37,688 bases of DNA from positions 1 through 37,688 of the forward strand of contig CAZTKJ010000030.1 of the NCBI GenBank assembly GCA_964614185.1, read 5' to 3'. The position numbers were made by a program, and so were the translations under genes. The first letter of the stretch is position 1; every line of letters begins with the position of its first letter. Below the pieces are notes generated by a model. It saw only the letters and a program-made list of their open reading frames with translations, had not been told where the DNA came from and searched no databases. Shown piece by piece: positions 9,162 through 16,749 of this stretch. This DNA comes from Suilimivivens sp964614185 (GTDB lineage: Bacteria > Bacillota > Clostridia > Lachnospirales > Lachnospiraceae).

Positions 9162-9546
9162 TTTTTATTTTTATGGGTTGTAATTCTAAGTCTAATTTAC
9201 TTCAGTACCAAATATTATTTTGCGGCGTTAGTTTGAAAATATGTTGATATTCATCCAAAGAATTAGGAACACTGGTAAACAAGGTTTGAGTAGGCAAAGC
9301 AATTCATATCAAGCATATTTTCAAACTAACGCTTTTTTACATATTTTTGTATGAATTGCAAGTCTCAATTCCCAATATAATAATGAAAGAGCAACATCTA
9401 TTATGTGACAGTTTTAATATATGAATTTGAACCAAAAATTTGTAGTCGGCTTTTATAGTAAACGGAAGAAGAAAAGATATTCCTAAAACAATTCATAAAT
9501 TCGTAGCTGTTATAGAAATCTGCTACACATTAAATAGGATTGTTTT
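9162..9546. repeat. Long inverted repeat in the gap after relE
   Basis: This 385-base gap has no gene. Its core is a near-perfect inverted repeat: left arm 9225-9250 (GCGTTAGTTTGAAAATATG...) and right arm 9306-9332 (...CATATTTTCAAACTAACGC), about 26 bp each with one single-base bulge, around a 55-nt loop, with TTTTTT at 9333-9338. It could be the RelBE terminator, a small non-autonomous insertion, or a structured RNA. The rest (9339-9546) is AT-rich with nothing recognisable; it holds the 3' side of the convergent STAND gene. Confidence 0.65.
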
Positions 9547-11364
9547 CTAGTATTTTCCTTCTGAGTAGTTTGTAAGAAATTTATTAACATATGAAATGAC
9601 GGTTGCACATTCATTTACTGAGTCATCAATTAATTTATCCAACGAGAAGTCTGTTAATTCATTTTCTGATATGGCTTTCAATTTGGCTATTAGAGTATTT
9701 ATTATTTTGGCAGAGAATTCGTCTTCTGGCGTGCTTTGTATCAGCTTGTTGATCAATTCGTTTTTTGAGTCGATTTTGGGGTTGAATTTTAATTTATTTC
9801 TTATTTCATATTTAAAATTATTTTTACAAAAATCAAAAAAATCATTTAAATTATGCTTTATATTTATATTATAAAAAACAGATAGGGAAGAAGCTACGAT
9901 TTTATTATGAATATTCCATTCATAGCTGTCTTCAGGGAATCTATCCCGTATGGTGGCTACATGCTTGCAAAACTCAAAACATAATTCTTTAGATAGTCTG
10001 CTATCATCTAAACTATGTATTGTATTGTAGATTAGTGGATGTAATCGTAATACGAATGTTTCTTCATTTCTTATAATCCAGCAATTATTTACAAGGCTAC
10101 GTATATCATCTTTGGAGTGGTGAGTTAATTCCTCAAACAAATCTGTATCTACTCCTGCAAGTGGCATTAACGACATATAGCACATAATAGATTTCTCAAT
10201 ATCGGATAATTGAGAAATATCAAATATTCTTTCGAGGATTACATTTATAGCATTCTCGATAAGTACACCATCTTTTGTTATATGCACTGATTCTGATGGA
10301 AGGCTTAAATTATCGCTTATTAATTCATAGATTCTGTCTTCCGTCAGAGAACATCTTTCGGGCAATTTAGCTAAGAGGGTAATCATGAGTGTATGTTTTT
10401 CAATCAAGGAAAATAATTGGTTCAAAATATTTTTACGACTATCGAAATAGTTCTTATGATCAGAAAAGTCACTAAAACGATGATATTTATAAAGCATTAA
10501 TAAAGAATCATCATCTAGTGGTAGTATATTTACAATGTTCTGCTTATCTTGATGTAAAGTGTTCCGACTTGTTATCAAAAAGTGAATATGTTGACCGCAG
10601 TTTTTTAGCTCCTCAAAGTCTTTACGCTCTTTCCATGTAAAAGGGCGATTTAGATTGTCTAGAATAACAAGCGTGGGAGTGAAACATTTTTTCAACTTAG
10701 TTATTATGTGATTGAAATTCTCTTTGTCATTCTTTTGCTCTGTTTTTTTATTTGGTGGTAAATTGTCAAATTGCAATTTGTTAACTGCTGTTTGCAGATT
10801 GTCAGAATCTTCACAGACAATATGTTGTATTGTCCATCCACCTTCTGCGGTTAAACTGTGGGCATAAGATGATGCCACATATGATTTACCGATGCCTCCG
10901 ATACCTGTAATAATGGCATAATTACTTGTTGTAAATATTTCTGCAATGAGATTCAATTCCTTTTCTCTGCCAAAAACCAAAGGCTTTTCCGGTAGAATAT
11001 GGCATAATGAAGTAGGCACTAATCTGAGTACATCATAAAATAGGGATAATAAACTTCTATAAAATATTACAGAGCTTTTCGTGCTACGATTAATAAAACC
11101 ATGTTTGTCTATTTCGCTGAATTTTTCTTGTATATCTGGCCATGTACTTCTGGTATGTTTTTCGAAATATCGAATAAAGCCCTCATTGTCTATAGATAGT
11201 TTGCTGCGTCTAGGGCTGCGCTTTTCGTCAATTATCCACTTATGGATTGTGTTTAGTGAAAAATCCATTCCAGAGCTTTCGCATAAGTCATATGCTATTT
11301 CTTCTTTTTTGCCAGAGAGCTGTCCCGCATCTTTTAACGTTTGAAAAAAATCGTTTATTGTCAT
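9547..11364 (-). CDS. STAND NTPase (NB-ARC type)
   Basis: The 605-residue protein carries a signal-transduction ATPase core. Walker A is GIGGIGKS at about residues 154-161, Walker B LVILDNL at 232-238, and FLITSRN at about 262-268 corresponds to the sensor motif of NB-ARC/AP-ATPases. A winged-helix-like region follows (about 370-450). The first 120 residues include an HTH-like segment (SLNTIHKWIIDEKRSPRRSKL), so a DNA-binding or small effector domain is possible. There is no long repeat sensor at the C-terminus, unlike Avs-type antiviral STANDs. It is transcribed away from the coupling protein. It could be a regulator of the element or a compact defence protein; the evidence does not decide. 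Confidence 0.75.
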   Translation of the reverse strand: MTINDFFQTLKDAGQLSGKKEEIAYDLCESSGMDFSLNTIHKWIIDEKRSPRRSKLSIDNEGFIRYFEKHTRSTWPDIQEKFSEIDKHGFINRSTKSSVIFYRSLLSLFYDVLRLVPTSLCHILPEKPLVFGREKELNLIAEIFTTSNYAIITGIGGIGKSYVASSYAHSLTAEGGWTIQHIVCEDSDNLQTAVNKLQFDNLPPNKKTEQKNDKENFNHIITKLKKCFTPTLVILDNLNRPFTWKERKDFEELKNCGQHIHFLITSRNTLHQDKQNIVNILPLDDDSLLMLYKYHRFSDFSDHKNYFDSRKNILNQLFSLIEKHTLMITLLAKLPERCSLTEDRIYELISDNLSLPSESVHITKDGVLIENAINVILERIFDISQLSDIEKSIMCYMSLMPLAGVDTDLFEELTHHSKDDIRSLVNNCWIIRNEETFVLRLHPLIYNTIHSLDDSRLSKELCFEFCKHVATIRDRFPEDSYEWNIHNKIVASSLSVFYNINIKHNLNDFFDFCKNNFKYEIRNKLKFNPKIDSKNELINKLIQSTPEDEFSAKIINTLIAKLKAISENELTDFSLDKLIDDSVNECATVISYVNKFLTNYSEGKY

Positions 11365-11404
11365 TGGACTGAGATTCCTTTCTAATATAGCTGAGCTTTC
11401 AATT

Positions 11405-11435
11405 GTACCCTTATTTATACCCTAAACAGTATCCT
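11405..11435. promoter_or_regulatory. Three 12-bp-spaced direct repeats in divergent promoter region
   Basis: GTACCCT (11405-11411), ATACCCT (11417-11423) and GTATCCT (11429-11435) start exactly 12 bp apart in the same orientation. They lie 41-71 bp upstream of the minus-strand STAND gene and about 150 bp upstream of the coupling protein. Phased heptamers like these often are binding sites for an oligomeric regulator. No regulator is assigned. Confidence 0.45.
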
Positions 11436-11586
11436 TATACTATGAGCTGAAGTTGGTAATATATCATTCAGAGCTGATAGGTAGAAAGGAGCTGTCAGCA
11501 ATTAGTGTATCAAAGTTATTTTAACGATATTTTCCTTTAGTTTCAAGGAAATGTCTGATTTTATTAACGAGAAGGAGGATGAGAAA

Positions 11587-13200
11587 ATGGATGACAATTT
11601 GGTATTTGACGCAGATGAGGTAGAGATAAGTGTTATGTCTGAAGGTATGGTGGTGGATTCAGAATCTTCGGTGTCTCTTGACGAAAATTATAGGAGCAGT
11701 GGGGATGTGTATAATATGTACCTCAATAGACTATCTAAGGTAAAAAACAAAAAAAAGAAGAAAAAAAGCAAGCATAGACACAAAAAAGAGGGTGACAATT
11801 TACTGTGCTTTCCTTTAGATGATGCATTGCTCCAATTTAGAAGAGAACGGTTTCAAGAGGGAGCTATTGCACGTGCAGGTAATAATATACCATCATCATT
11901 GATTCTTAATGGCAATAGTCCAGGGTTTTTCTTTGGTAAGACTATAACTGGTCACTATGTAGGGAAACCCCAAGTTAAAGATGGTCATATTGCGGTAATA
12001 GGAGGCAGCGGAAGTGGAAAGACAACTGGAATTGCAATTCCTACTACATGGACGTGGAAAGGAACAATTTTTTCCTTTGACTTTAAAGGTGATTTAATAA
12101 AGCGGGCGGCGCGGAGATCAGTAAAAATTCTTTATATGATCCGGGGTCAAACGAATAGTTTTTGGTATGATCCTTATTATATTCTACATCGAGATGGAGA
12201 GGAAAATTTAGTACAGAACGTGCGCGAATTGGTACAGGCTATTATACCATTGCCACGCGATGCTGACGATCCATTTTGGATTGTATCAGCCAGAAATGTT
12301 TTAACAGGTGCAGTTATATACTATTTTAGGTTAGGAAAAGACTTTATCGATTCTATGCTTGAAATTAAGAACACGAACATGGAAAAGCTGCTTGAAAAAA
12401 TTAAGACGGATAAAATGGCTGCAGCATGTGTAAATCCAGACATAGGACTGAATCCGAAGACCTTGGCGGGAGTGAGCATGGAGCTACATAATCACATCAT
12501 GGTTTTTGCAACCGATACTTTGATTCAGGATGTTTTGTCATCTTCAGGAGATATTCCTAAGGAGACTATTTTTTGGGAAGATTTAGAAAGAACTAGTATT
12601 TTTGTTAGAATCGACCAAAGTAAAATTGGGCAGTGGCAATCTGTGATGCGTTTAATGCTGGTTCAACTTATGAGGACATTAGAAAGACGACCTGAAAAGT
12701 ATGAATTGGAAGGAATGAAAGTGAAACCAACACTGTTGATGCTTGATGAGTTCCCGCAGTATGGCAAAATAGATGTATTTGTTCCATCATTTAGGATTTT
12801 ACGGAGCAAAAATGTAACAATTTCTATTTTTTGTCAAAGTTTGGCAGATTTGGATGAGATTTACGGTGAAGCTGCTCGCCGTGTTATTTTGGATAATTGC
12901 CCATATAAAGCAGTTCTTGGGGCCAGTGATGCCGAAACGCAACTGTTTTTTTCAAATCTGGTTGGAAGAGTAAGAGTTCCATCCGAAGGAGTTAGCGTAA
13001 ATTTCGATGAGATTGGCCAACTTGTGGGGCATAGTGTCAACATTAATGAATCACGAGAACTAATTATTTATCCTCATGAATTCTCATCACTATCAGATAT
13101 TGTTCTCTTACATCCAGAAATAGGAGGATTTTGTCGTGTGGAAAAGGAAACTCGTTTTAGAGATAGTTTAAACAAGAAGCTTATTGAAGGAGATAGATAA
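11587..13200 (+). CDS. VirD4/TraG-like type IV coupling protein
   Basis: The 537-residue protein is a TraG/VirD4-type ATPase that links a relaxase-DNA complex to a conjugation channel. Walker A GGSGSGKTT is at about residues 139-147, the family motif FDFKGDL at 164-170, Walker B TLLMLDEFPQYGK at 382-394, and FCQSLADLDEIYG at 415-427. The N-terminus is acidic and then very lysine-rich (about 54-67), with no membrane helix, unlike classical VirD4. ATG 11587 follows AAGGAGG at 8 nt; the frame is open to 11551. It is followed 5 nt later by the MobC-like gene and then the relaxase, a mobilisation operon that probably borrows a helper channel. Confidence 0.85.
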   Translation: MDDNLVFDADEVEISVMSEGMVVDSESSVSLDENYRSSGDVYNMYLNRLSKVKNKKKKKKSKHRHKKEGDNLLCFPLDDALLQFRRERFQEGAIARAGNNIPSSLILNGNSPGFFFGKTITGHYVGKPQVKDGHIAVIGGSGSGKTTGIAIPTTWTWKGTIFSFDFKGDLIKRAARRSVKILYMIRGQTNSFWYDPYYILHRDGEENLVQNVRELVQAIIPLPRDADDPFWIVSARNVLTGAVIYYFRLGKDFIDSMLEIKNTNMEKLLEKIKTDKMAAACVNPDIGLNPKTLAGVSMELHNHIMVFATDTLIQDVLSSSGDIPKETIFWEDLERTSIFVRIDQSKIGQWQSVMRLMLVQLMRTLERRPEKYELEGMKVKPTLLMLDEFPQYGKIDVFVPSFRILRSKNVTISIFCQSLADLDEIYGEAARRVILDNCPYKAVLGASDAETQLFFSNLVGRVRVPSEGVSVNFDEIGQLVGHSVNINESRELIIYPHEFSSLSDIVLLHPEIGGFCRVEKETRFRDSLNKKLIEGDR

Positions 13201-13205
13201 TTAAT

Positions 13206-13520
13206 ATGTCACTAACATTGGAAGAACGAATTGAAAAGAGTAAGGCGCATACTGCAAAATTGGAACAGCAAAGAAGAGCGAAACAGAAGAATGAGCGGGA
13301 TGCTAAGAAGAAAAAAGATCAACGCAGGAATTATATTGTAGGAGAACTGGTTACTAAATATTTTCCAGAGCTTATGAGCTTAGAACCAGGAACTATTACT
13401 GAGAATGTAGACAGATTTTGGCAGTTGGAAGCAGTGTTATCGATGCTGGCAAATAACAAAGAATTAATGGAGCATTTAAAAAAGAAAGCACTTTGTGAAA
13501 TGATATCTCCTGATAAATAA
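13206..13520 (+). CDS. Small MobC-like relaxosome accessory protein
   Basis: The 104-residue protein starts LTLEERIEKSKAHTAKLEQQRRAKQKNERDAKKKKDQ, a highly basic coiled-coil-like helix, then a helical C-terminal part. Small basic coiled-coil proteins directly before MobA/MobL relaxases are usually MobC-type relaxosome subunits that help the relaxase load on oriT. It begins 5 nt after the coupling-protein stop. The assignment rests mainly on composition and position. Confidence 0.5.
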   Translation: MSLTLEERIEKSKAHTAKLEQQRRAKQKNERDAKKKKDQRRNYIVGELVTKYFPELMSLEPGTITENVDRFWQLEAVLSMLANNKELMEHLKKKALCEMISPDK

Positions 13521-13611
13521 GAATGCGAAATAGTAGCAGAAAGTGCGCGATGTGTAAGTGGACGGAAAAAAATTCCCAGAAGTGTGCAAACACTGAAGAA
13601 AGGAACTTGAA
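13521..13611. other. Possible oriT between mobC-like gene and relaxase
   Basis: AAGTGCGC at 13541-13548 resembles the nick region of MOBQ-type origins of transfer (consensus TAAGTGCGCCCT), the class acted on by MobA/MobL relaxases, though the three bases after it differ. A second TAAGTG follows at 13555. I see no clean inverted repeat beside it, so this is a candidate only. Confidence 0.3.
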
Positions 13612-14385
13612 ATGGCGAATTATCATTTGGAGATTGGAATTATTAGTCGTGGAAAAGTTCGGTCTGTTGTAAAATCTATCAGCTACATTTGCGGTGAAAA
13701 ACTACAGGACCAATACAACGACAGGACTTATTACAATCGAAGACAAGATGTTTTGCAATACAAAATATTTCTACCAGACAACGCTCCGCCTGAGTTCAAC
13801 CATCTTCAAAGTCTATGCAATGCGATTGATAAGGCTGAACATCGATATGATGCACGTACTGCTCGTGAGTTTAAAGGCTCGCTACCTAATGAGCTGCCTT
13901 TTCTTGAACAGTTTCAGATTGTCAAAGATTACATTGACAATAATTTTGTTTCTTATGATTTATGTGCAATAGCTGCAATCCATGAAGGGAAAAATGAAGC
14001 AGATCCCAAAAAGAATAATCCTCACGTTCATATCATTGTTCCTACCCGATCTGTTACTCCAGATGGCTTTAGTAAAATGAAGAACCGTGAGTGGGATAAG
14101 CGGAAGTATATTTGCATTTGGCGTGAGGAATGGGCCAATGAGCAAAACCGTGCTTATGAACGAAACGGAATGGATATACGAGTCAGTCACGAAAGTCTTG
14201 AAGTTCAGGGAAAAAACCAGGAACCGACCATACATCTGAACCGAATCGATTTTCAAAGAGAAAAATTGGGGGAACGAACTGCTGATGGAGATAAGAAGCG
14301 TGCAATTAAAGCGCGGAATGAAGAACGTATTCGCCAAAAACAGTTGGAAGAAGAGCGTGACCTAGAAATGGAATTATCTAGATGA
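13612..14385 (+). CDS. MobA/MobL family relaxase
   Basis: The 257-residue protein is a MobA/MobL (MOBQ) relaxase that nicks one strand at oriT and stays bound to it. The motif SISYICGEKL (about residues 22-31) corresponds to the family's SAAYRSGERL with the candidate catalytic tyrosine Y25. The metal-binding histidines are seen in AAIHEGK (H124) and NPHVHIIVPTR (H138, H140). The protein ends in a charged coiled coil soon after the nuclease domain, so it lacks the primase or long C-terminal region of large members but has all catalytic parts. ATG 13612 follows GAAAGGAAC. With the coupling protein it indicates a mobilisable element. Confidence 0.88.
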   Translation: MANYHLEIGIISRGKVRSVVKSISYICGEKLQDQYNDRTYYNRRQDVLQYKIFLPDNAPPEFNHLQSLCNAIDKAEHRYDARTAREFKGSLPNELPFLEQFQIVKDYIDNNFVSYDLCAIAAIHEGKNEADPKKNNPHVHIIVPTRSVTPDGFSKMKNREWDKRKYICIWREEWANEQNRAYERNGMDIRVSHESLEVQGKNQEPTIHLNRIDFQREKLGERTADGDKKRAIKARNEERIRQKQLEEERDLEMELSR

Positions 14386-14411
14386 TTTGGGCACGACACT
14401 ACAAGTAATTG

Positions 14412-14468
14412 TTTCGTATGTCATATTGCTTCAATAATATATTATTAAAAGAAGCATAGCAAACGAAA
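14412..14468. repeat. Nested inverted repeat after the relaxase gene
   Basis: TTTCGT (14412-14417) pairs with ACGAAA (14463-14468), and inside it TGCTTC (14427-14432) pairs with GAAGCA (14451-14456) around a palindromic AATAATATATTATT. It may terminate the mob operon or be a protein-binding site. Confidence 0.4.
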
Positions 14469-14551
14469 AACAGACACTCCATATATGTCTATTTTGAGGA
14501 CAGACATCATAAGATTGAGAAAGGGTATCAGAGAGGAGGTATCACCCCGCT

Positions 14552-14722
14552 GTGAAGAAGCAGAAATTGAATTATCGGTTTCATAACCCCAATCCGGCGG
14601 ATGTGACCGCCGACTACATATTGAAAGTATTCATTGGAGTTAATGAGAAGAAGGTTGAGCAGGCTATAAAGATAGCTGCAGATCAGCTAAATAGTGAAGA
14701 GAAGAAAGAATGCCCTGCATAA
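14552..14722 (+). CDS. Small conserved-type protein, 56 aa
   Basis: A GTG-started frame follows the strong site GAGAGGAGG (14531-14539). The product begins MKKQKLNYRFHNPNPADVTADY and contains the helix ILKVFIGVNEKKVEQAIKIAADQL. Small proteins with the pattern YRFHNPN...TADY-L-K-F are often found beside serine recombinases in clostridial integrative elements; their role is unknown. The stop codon lies in the loop of a perfect intrinsic terminator, which supports it as a real, separately expressed gene. Confidence 0.65.
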   Translation: MKKQKLNYRFHNPNPADVTADYILKVFIGVNEKKVEQAIKIAADQLNSEEKKECPA

Positions 14723-14739
14723 CGCGGGCATTCTTTTTT
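14708..14739 (+). terminator. Intrinsic terminator overlapping the small gene's stop
   Basis: GAATGCCC (14708-14715) pairs with GGGCATTC (14726-14733), directly followed by TTTTTT (14734-14739). The stop TAA is in the loop. Confidence 0.9.
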
Positions 14740-14833
14740 ATGTTTCATATCGAATGAAAAGGCTTGTCTTTTTGCATCCTATATAATAGTATAGATGTAA
14801 CAGAAATTATAGAAAGAACAGGGAAGCAATCAT

Positions 14834-16405
14834 ATGAACATAGCTGCATACTGTCGTGTTTCTACAGATAAAGAAGATCAGCTTAATAGTCTGGAAGTGC
14901 AAAAAGAGTTTTTTGCTGAATATACAAAAAGAACAGGGGATACTTTGGTCAAATTATATGCGGATGAAGGCATTTCCGGCACGAAGATAAAGAACCGTAA
15001 AGAGTTTTTGAAAATGATGTCAGATGCGGAGCATGGTATATTTGATATGGTGGTTGTTAAGGATATATCTCGTTTTGCAAGAAATACAGTGGATTTACTT
15101 CAAAATATCCGCAAGCTGAAAGCGCTGGGAATCGAGACGCAGTTTCTTACTGCCAATATGACCAGTATGGGAAACAGTGAATTTGTACTTACCATATTTG
15201 GTGCCTTAGCACAGGAGGAAAGCGCGAATACATCTAAACGTGTTAAGTTCGGCAAGAAAATGAATGCCGAAAAGGGCCGGGTTCCCAACATCGTGTATGG
15301 GTATGATAAAACCATCGGAGATTACTTTAATTTGGAAATCAACCGTCAGGAAGCGGATGTTGTAAAACAGATTTACCATTGGTATCTTCAGGAGCAGTGC
15401 GGTGCGGCAAAAATTGCCAATATGCTGAATGAACGCGGTATTAAGACAAAGCGTAATTGTAGCTGGAGCCAGAACGCAGTCTGTAGGATTTTGACAAATG
15501 AACTGTATACAGGCAAGATTATAAATGGAAAAGAAGAAGTGGAAGATTTTTTAACTGGGCAAAGAAAAGAAAAGGATGAGACAGAGTGGATGGTCGTTGA
15601 GCGTCCTGAGTTAAAAATTATCGAACAGGAAGATTATGAGAAAGTTCAGGAGATTCTTCATGGCAGACATGCAGCCTTTAATATGAAGAAAGAGCGGCAG
15701 AGTAATAAACATCTTTTTTCTACCTTAATTCGCTGCAAGGAATGCGGTTGGTCGTTTCGCAGAACAGTGCGTACTTATAAAAATACCTATGTCCGTTGGG
15801 TATGCTCCGGGCATAATGGAAAGGGAGCGGATAGTTGTCCCAATGCTGTCTCTGTTGACGAAGATGAGTTGATTAATGTACTGCAGGAATATTTTAACCA
15901 GATGCTCCGTCAGAAGAAAAAGGTTATTCATCATGTGGTAGGTGAATTTCAGCGAGTATATAAGGCGAAAGACGAAAATATTGAATATGAAAAAGAGTTA
16001 AAGAGCCAATTAAACAAACTGACAAGAGCTAGAGAAAAATATATGAATATGTATGAGGATGATCTGATTTCTAGAGAAGAACTAAATGAGAAAATTGGTG
16101 GTTCAAGAAAAGAAATAGAACGTCTGGAAAATGAGTTAAAAATGGTATCCTATCATCTGACAAAGGGAGAGCAGTTAGAAAGTATATTAAATAATACCTT
16201 TAAGCAGATTGAAGATGTTGCGGATGTAAGGCAGATGACAAACACACAGTTGAAAAAGATTATACAAAAAATAGAAGTAGATAAAGAGGGTAACGTCGAA
16301 ATTTATCTACGCCTATTTGGAGAACTTGGACTGGATGAAACAGTTTTAATTGAGAGTGATTTTGAGAATGAAAATACCGCTCGAGTTTGTAACGTCCATG
16401 CATAA
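14834..16405 (+). CDS. Large serine recombinase
   Basis: The 523-residue protein is a large serine recombinase that integrates and excises mobile elements. The resolvase domain starts IAAYCRVSTD with nucleophile S10, then DEGISGT, VVKDISRFARN and the dimer helix region (about 1-150). The recombinase domain follows (VYGYDKT..., RILTNELYTGKI), then a zinc ribbon with CKECGWSFRR and VCSGHNGKGADSC, and a coiled coil at about 375-440. Length and domain order are complete. ATG 14834 follows GGGAAG; a TATAAT at 14782-14787 may be its -10. It is the last clear gene of the mobile block, and its stop overlaps a truncated-looking frame. Confidence 0.92.
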   Translation: MNIAAYCRVSTDKEDQLNSLEVQKEFFAEYTKRTGDTLVKLYADEGISGTKIKNRKEFLKMMSDAEHGIFDMVVVKDISRFARNTVDLLQNIRKLKALGIETQFLTANMTSMGNSEFVLTIFGALAQEESANTSKRVKFGKKMNAEKGRVPNIVYGYDKTIGDYFNLEINRQEADVVKQIYHWYLQEQCGAAKIANMLNERGIKTKRNCSWSQNAVCRILTNELYTGKIINGKEEVEDFLTGQRKEKDETEWMVVERPELKIIEQEDYEKVQEILHGRHAAFNMKKERQSNKHLFSTLIRCKECGWSFRRTVRTYKNTYVRWVCSGHNGKGADSCPNAVSVDEDELINVLQEYFNQMLRQKKKVIHHVVGEFQRVYKAKDENIEYEKELKSQLNKLTRAREKYMNMYEDDLISREELNEKIGGSRKEIERLENELKMVSYHLTKGEQLESILNNTFKQIEDVADVRQMTNTQLKKIIQKIEVDKEGNVEIYLRLFGELGLDETVLIESDFENENTARVCNVHA

Positions 16406-16553
16406 AGATGTTACAGAGCGTCTTACGCAGATTAACCCATCGTTAGCAGGAGAAGCAAGAAAGGTTTTGGATGTGAATAAATCGGAGCGTCATATCAGAG
16501 GAGGCATGGCGACCAGAGAAAAGTATCTGCATCAACATATAATAGTTGATTAA
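16398..16553 (+). pseudogene. Likely 3' fragment of a gene interrupted by the element
   Basis: This frame encodes about 51 protein-like residues, including ERLTQINPSLAGEARKVLDV and SERHIRGGMATREKYLHQ, with good codon use but no ribosome site before ATG 16398. It overlaps the recombinase stop by 8 bases. I do not recognise the family. A coding-quality tail right after a serine recombinase is what remains when an element integrates inside a gene, so this may be the chromosomal 3' part next to attR. It could alternatively be a small independent gene. Confidence 0.4.
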
Positions 16554-16568
16554 TCAAAAATGGAGATA

Positions 16569-16619
16569 TCATAATTCAATCGGGAAAACTTAAAATTGTG
16601 TGACCGATTTGAATTATGA
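16569..16619. repeat. Inverted repeat upstream of the creR-like promoter
   Basis: TCATAATTCAATCGG (16569-16583) pairs with CCGATTTGAATTATGA (16604-16619) with one bulged base, around a 20-nt loop. It ends one base before the next palindrome. It may terminate incoming transcription or bind a regulator. Confidence 0.5.
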
Positions 16620-16659
16620 AATTTCCTCTATTGGCAAATAGAGAGAAATTATATAAAAT
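16620..16659 (+). promoter_or_regulatory. Promoter of creR-like RNA with overlapping palindrome
   Basis: TTGGCA (16631-16636), 17 bp, TAAAAT (16654-16659) form a good sigma-A promoter with one mismatch per box; transcription would start near 16666, four bases before the degenerate repeat. The -35 sits in the centre of an inverted repeat, AATTTCCTCTATT (16620-16632) with AATAGAGAGAAATT (16637-16650), which could be an operator. Confidence 0.6.
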
Positions 16660-16719
16660 TAATTTAGGCCGCATTTTTTGATTTAAAGGAAGTGCGTGAG
16701 TAGAAATAGTTTTATTTAA

Positions 16720-16743
16720 TAATAGAACAGCTGCGTTCTATTA
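16720..16743. repeat. Inverted repeat inside the spacer-like region
   Basis: TAATAGAAC (16720-16728) pairs perfectly with GTTCTATTA (16735-16743) around AGCTGC. It overlaps positions 13-21 of the spacer-like segment, so this hairpin would compete with guide pairing in its distal part. Confidence 0.55.
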
Positions 16744-16749
16744 AAAATC

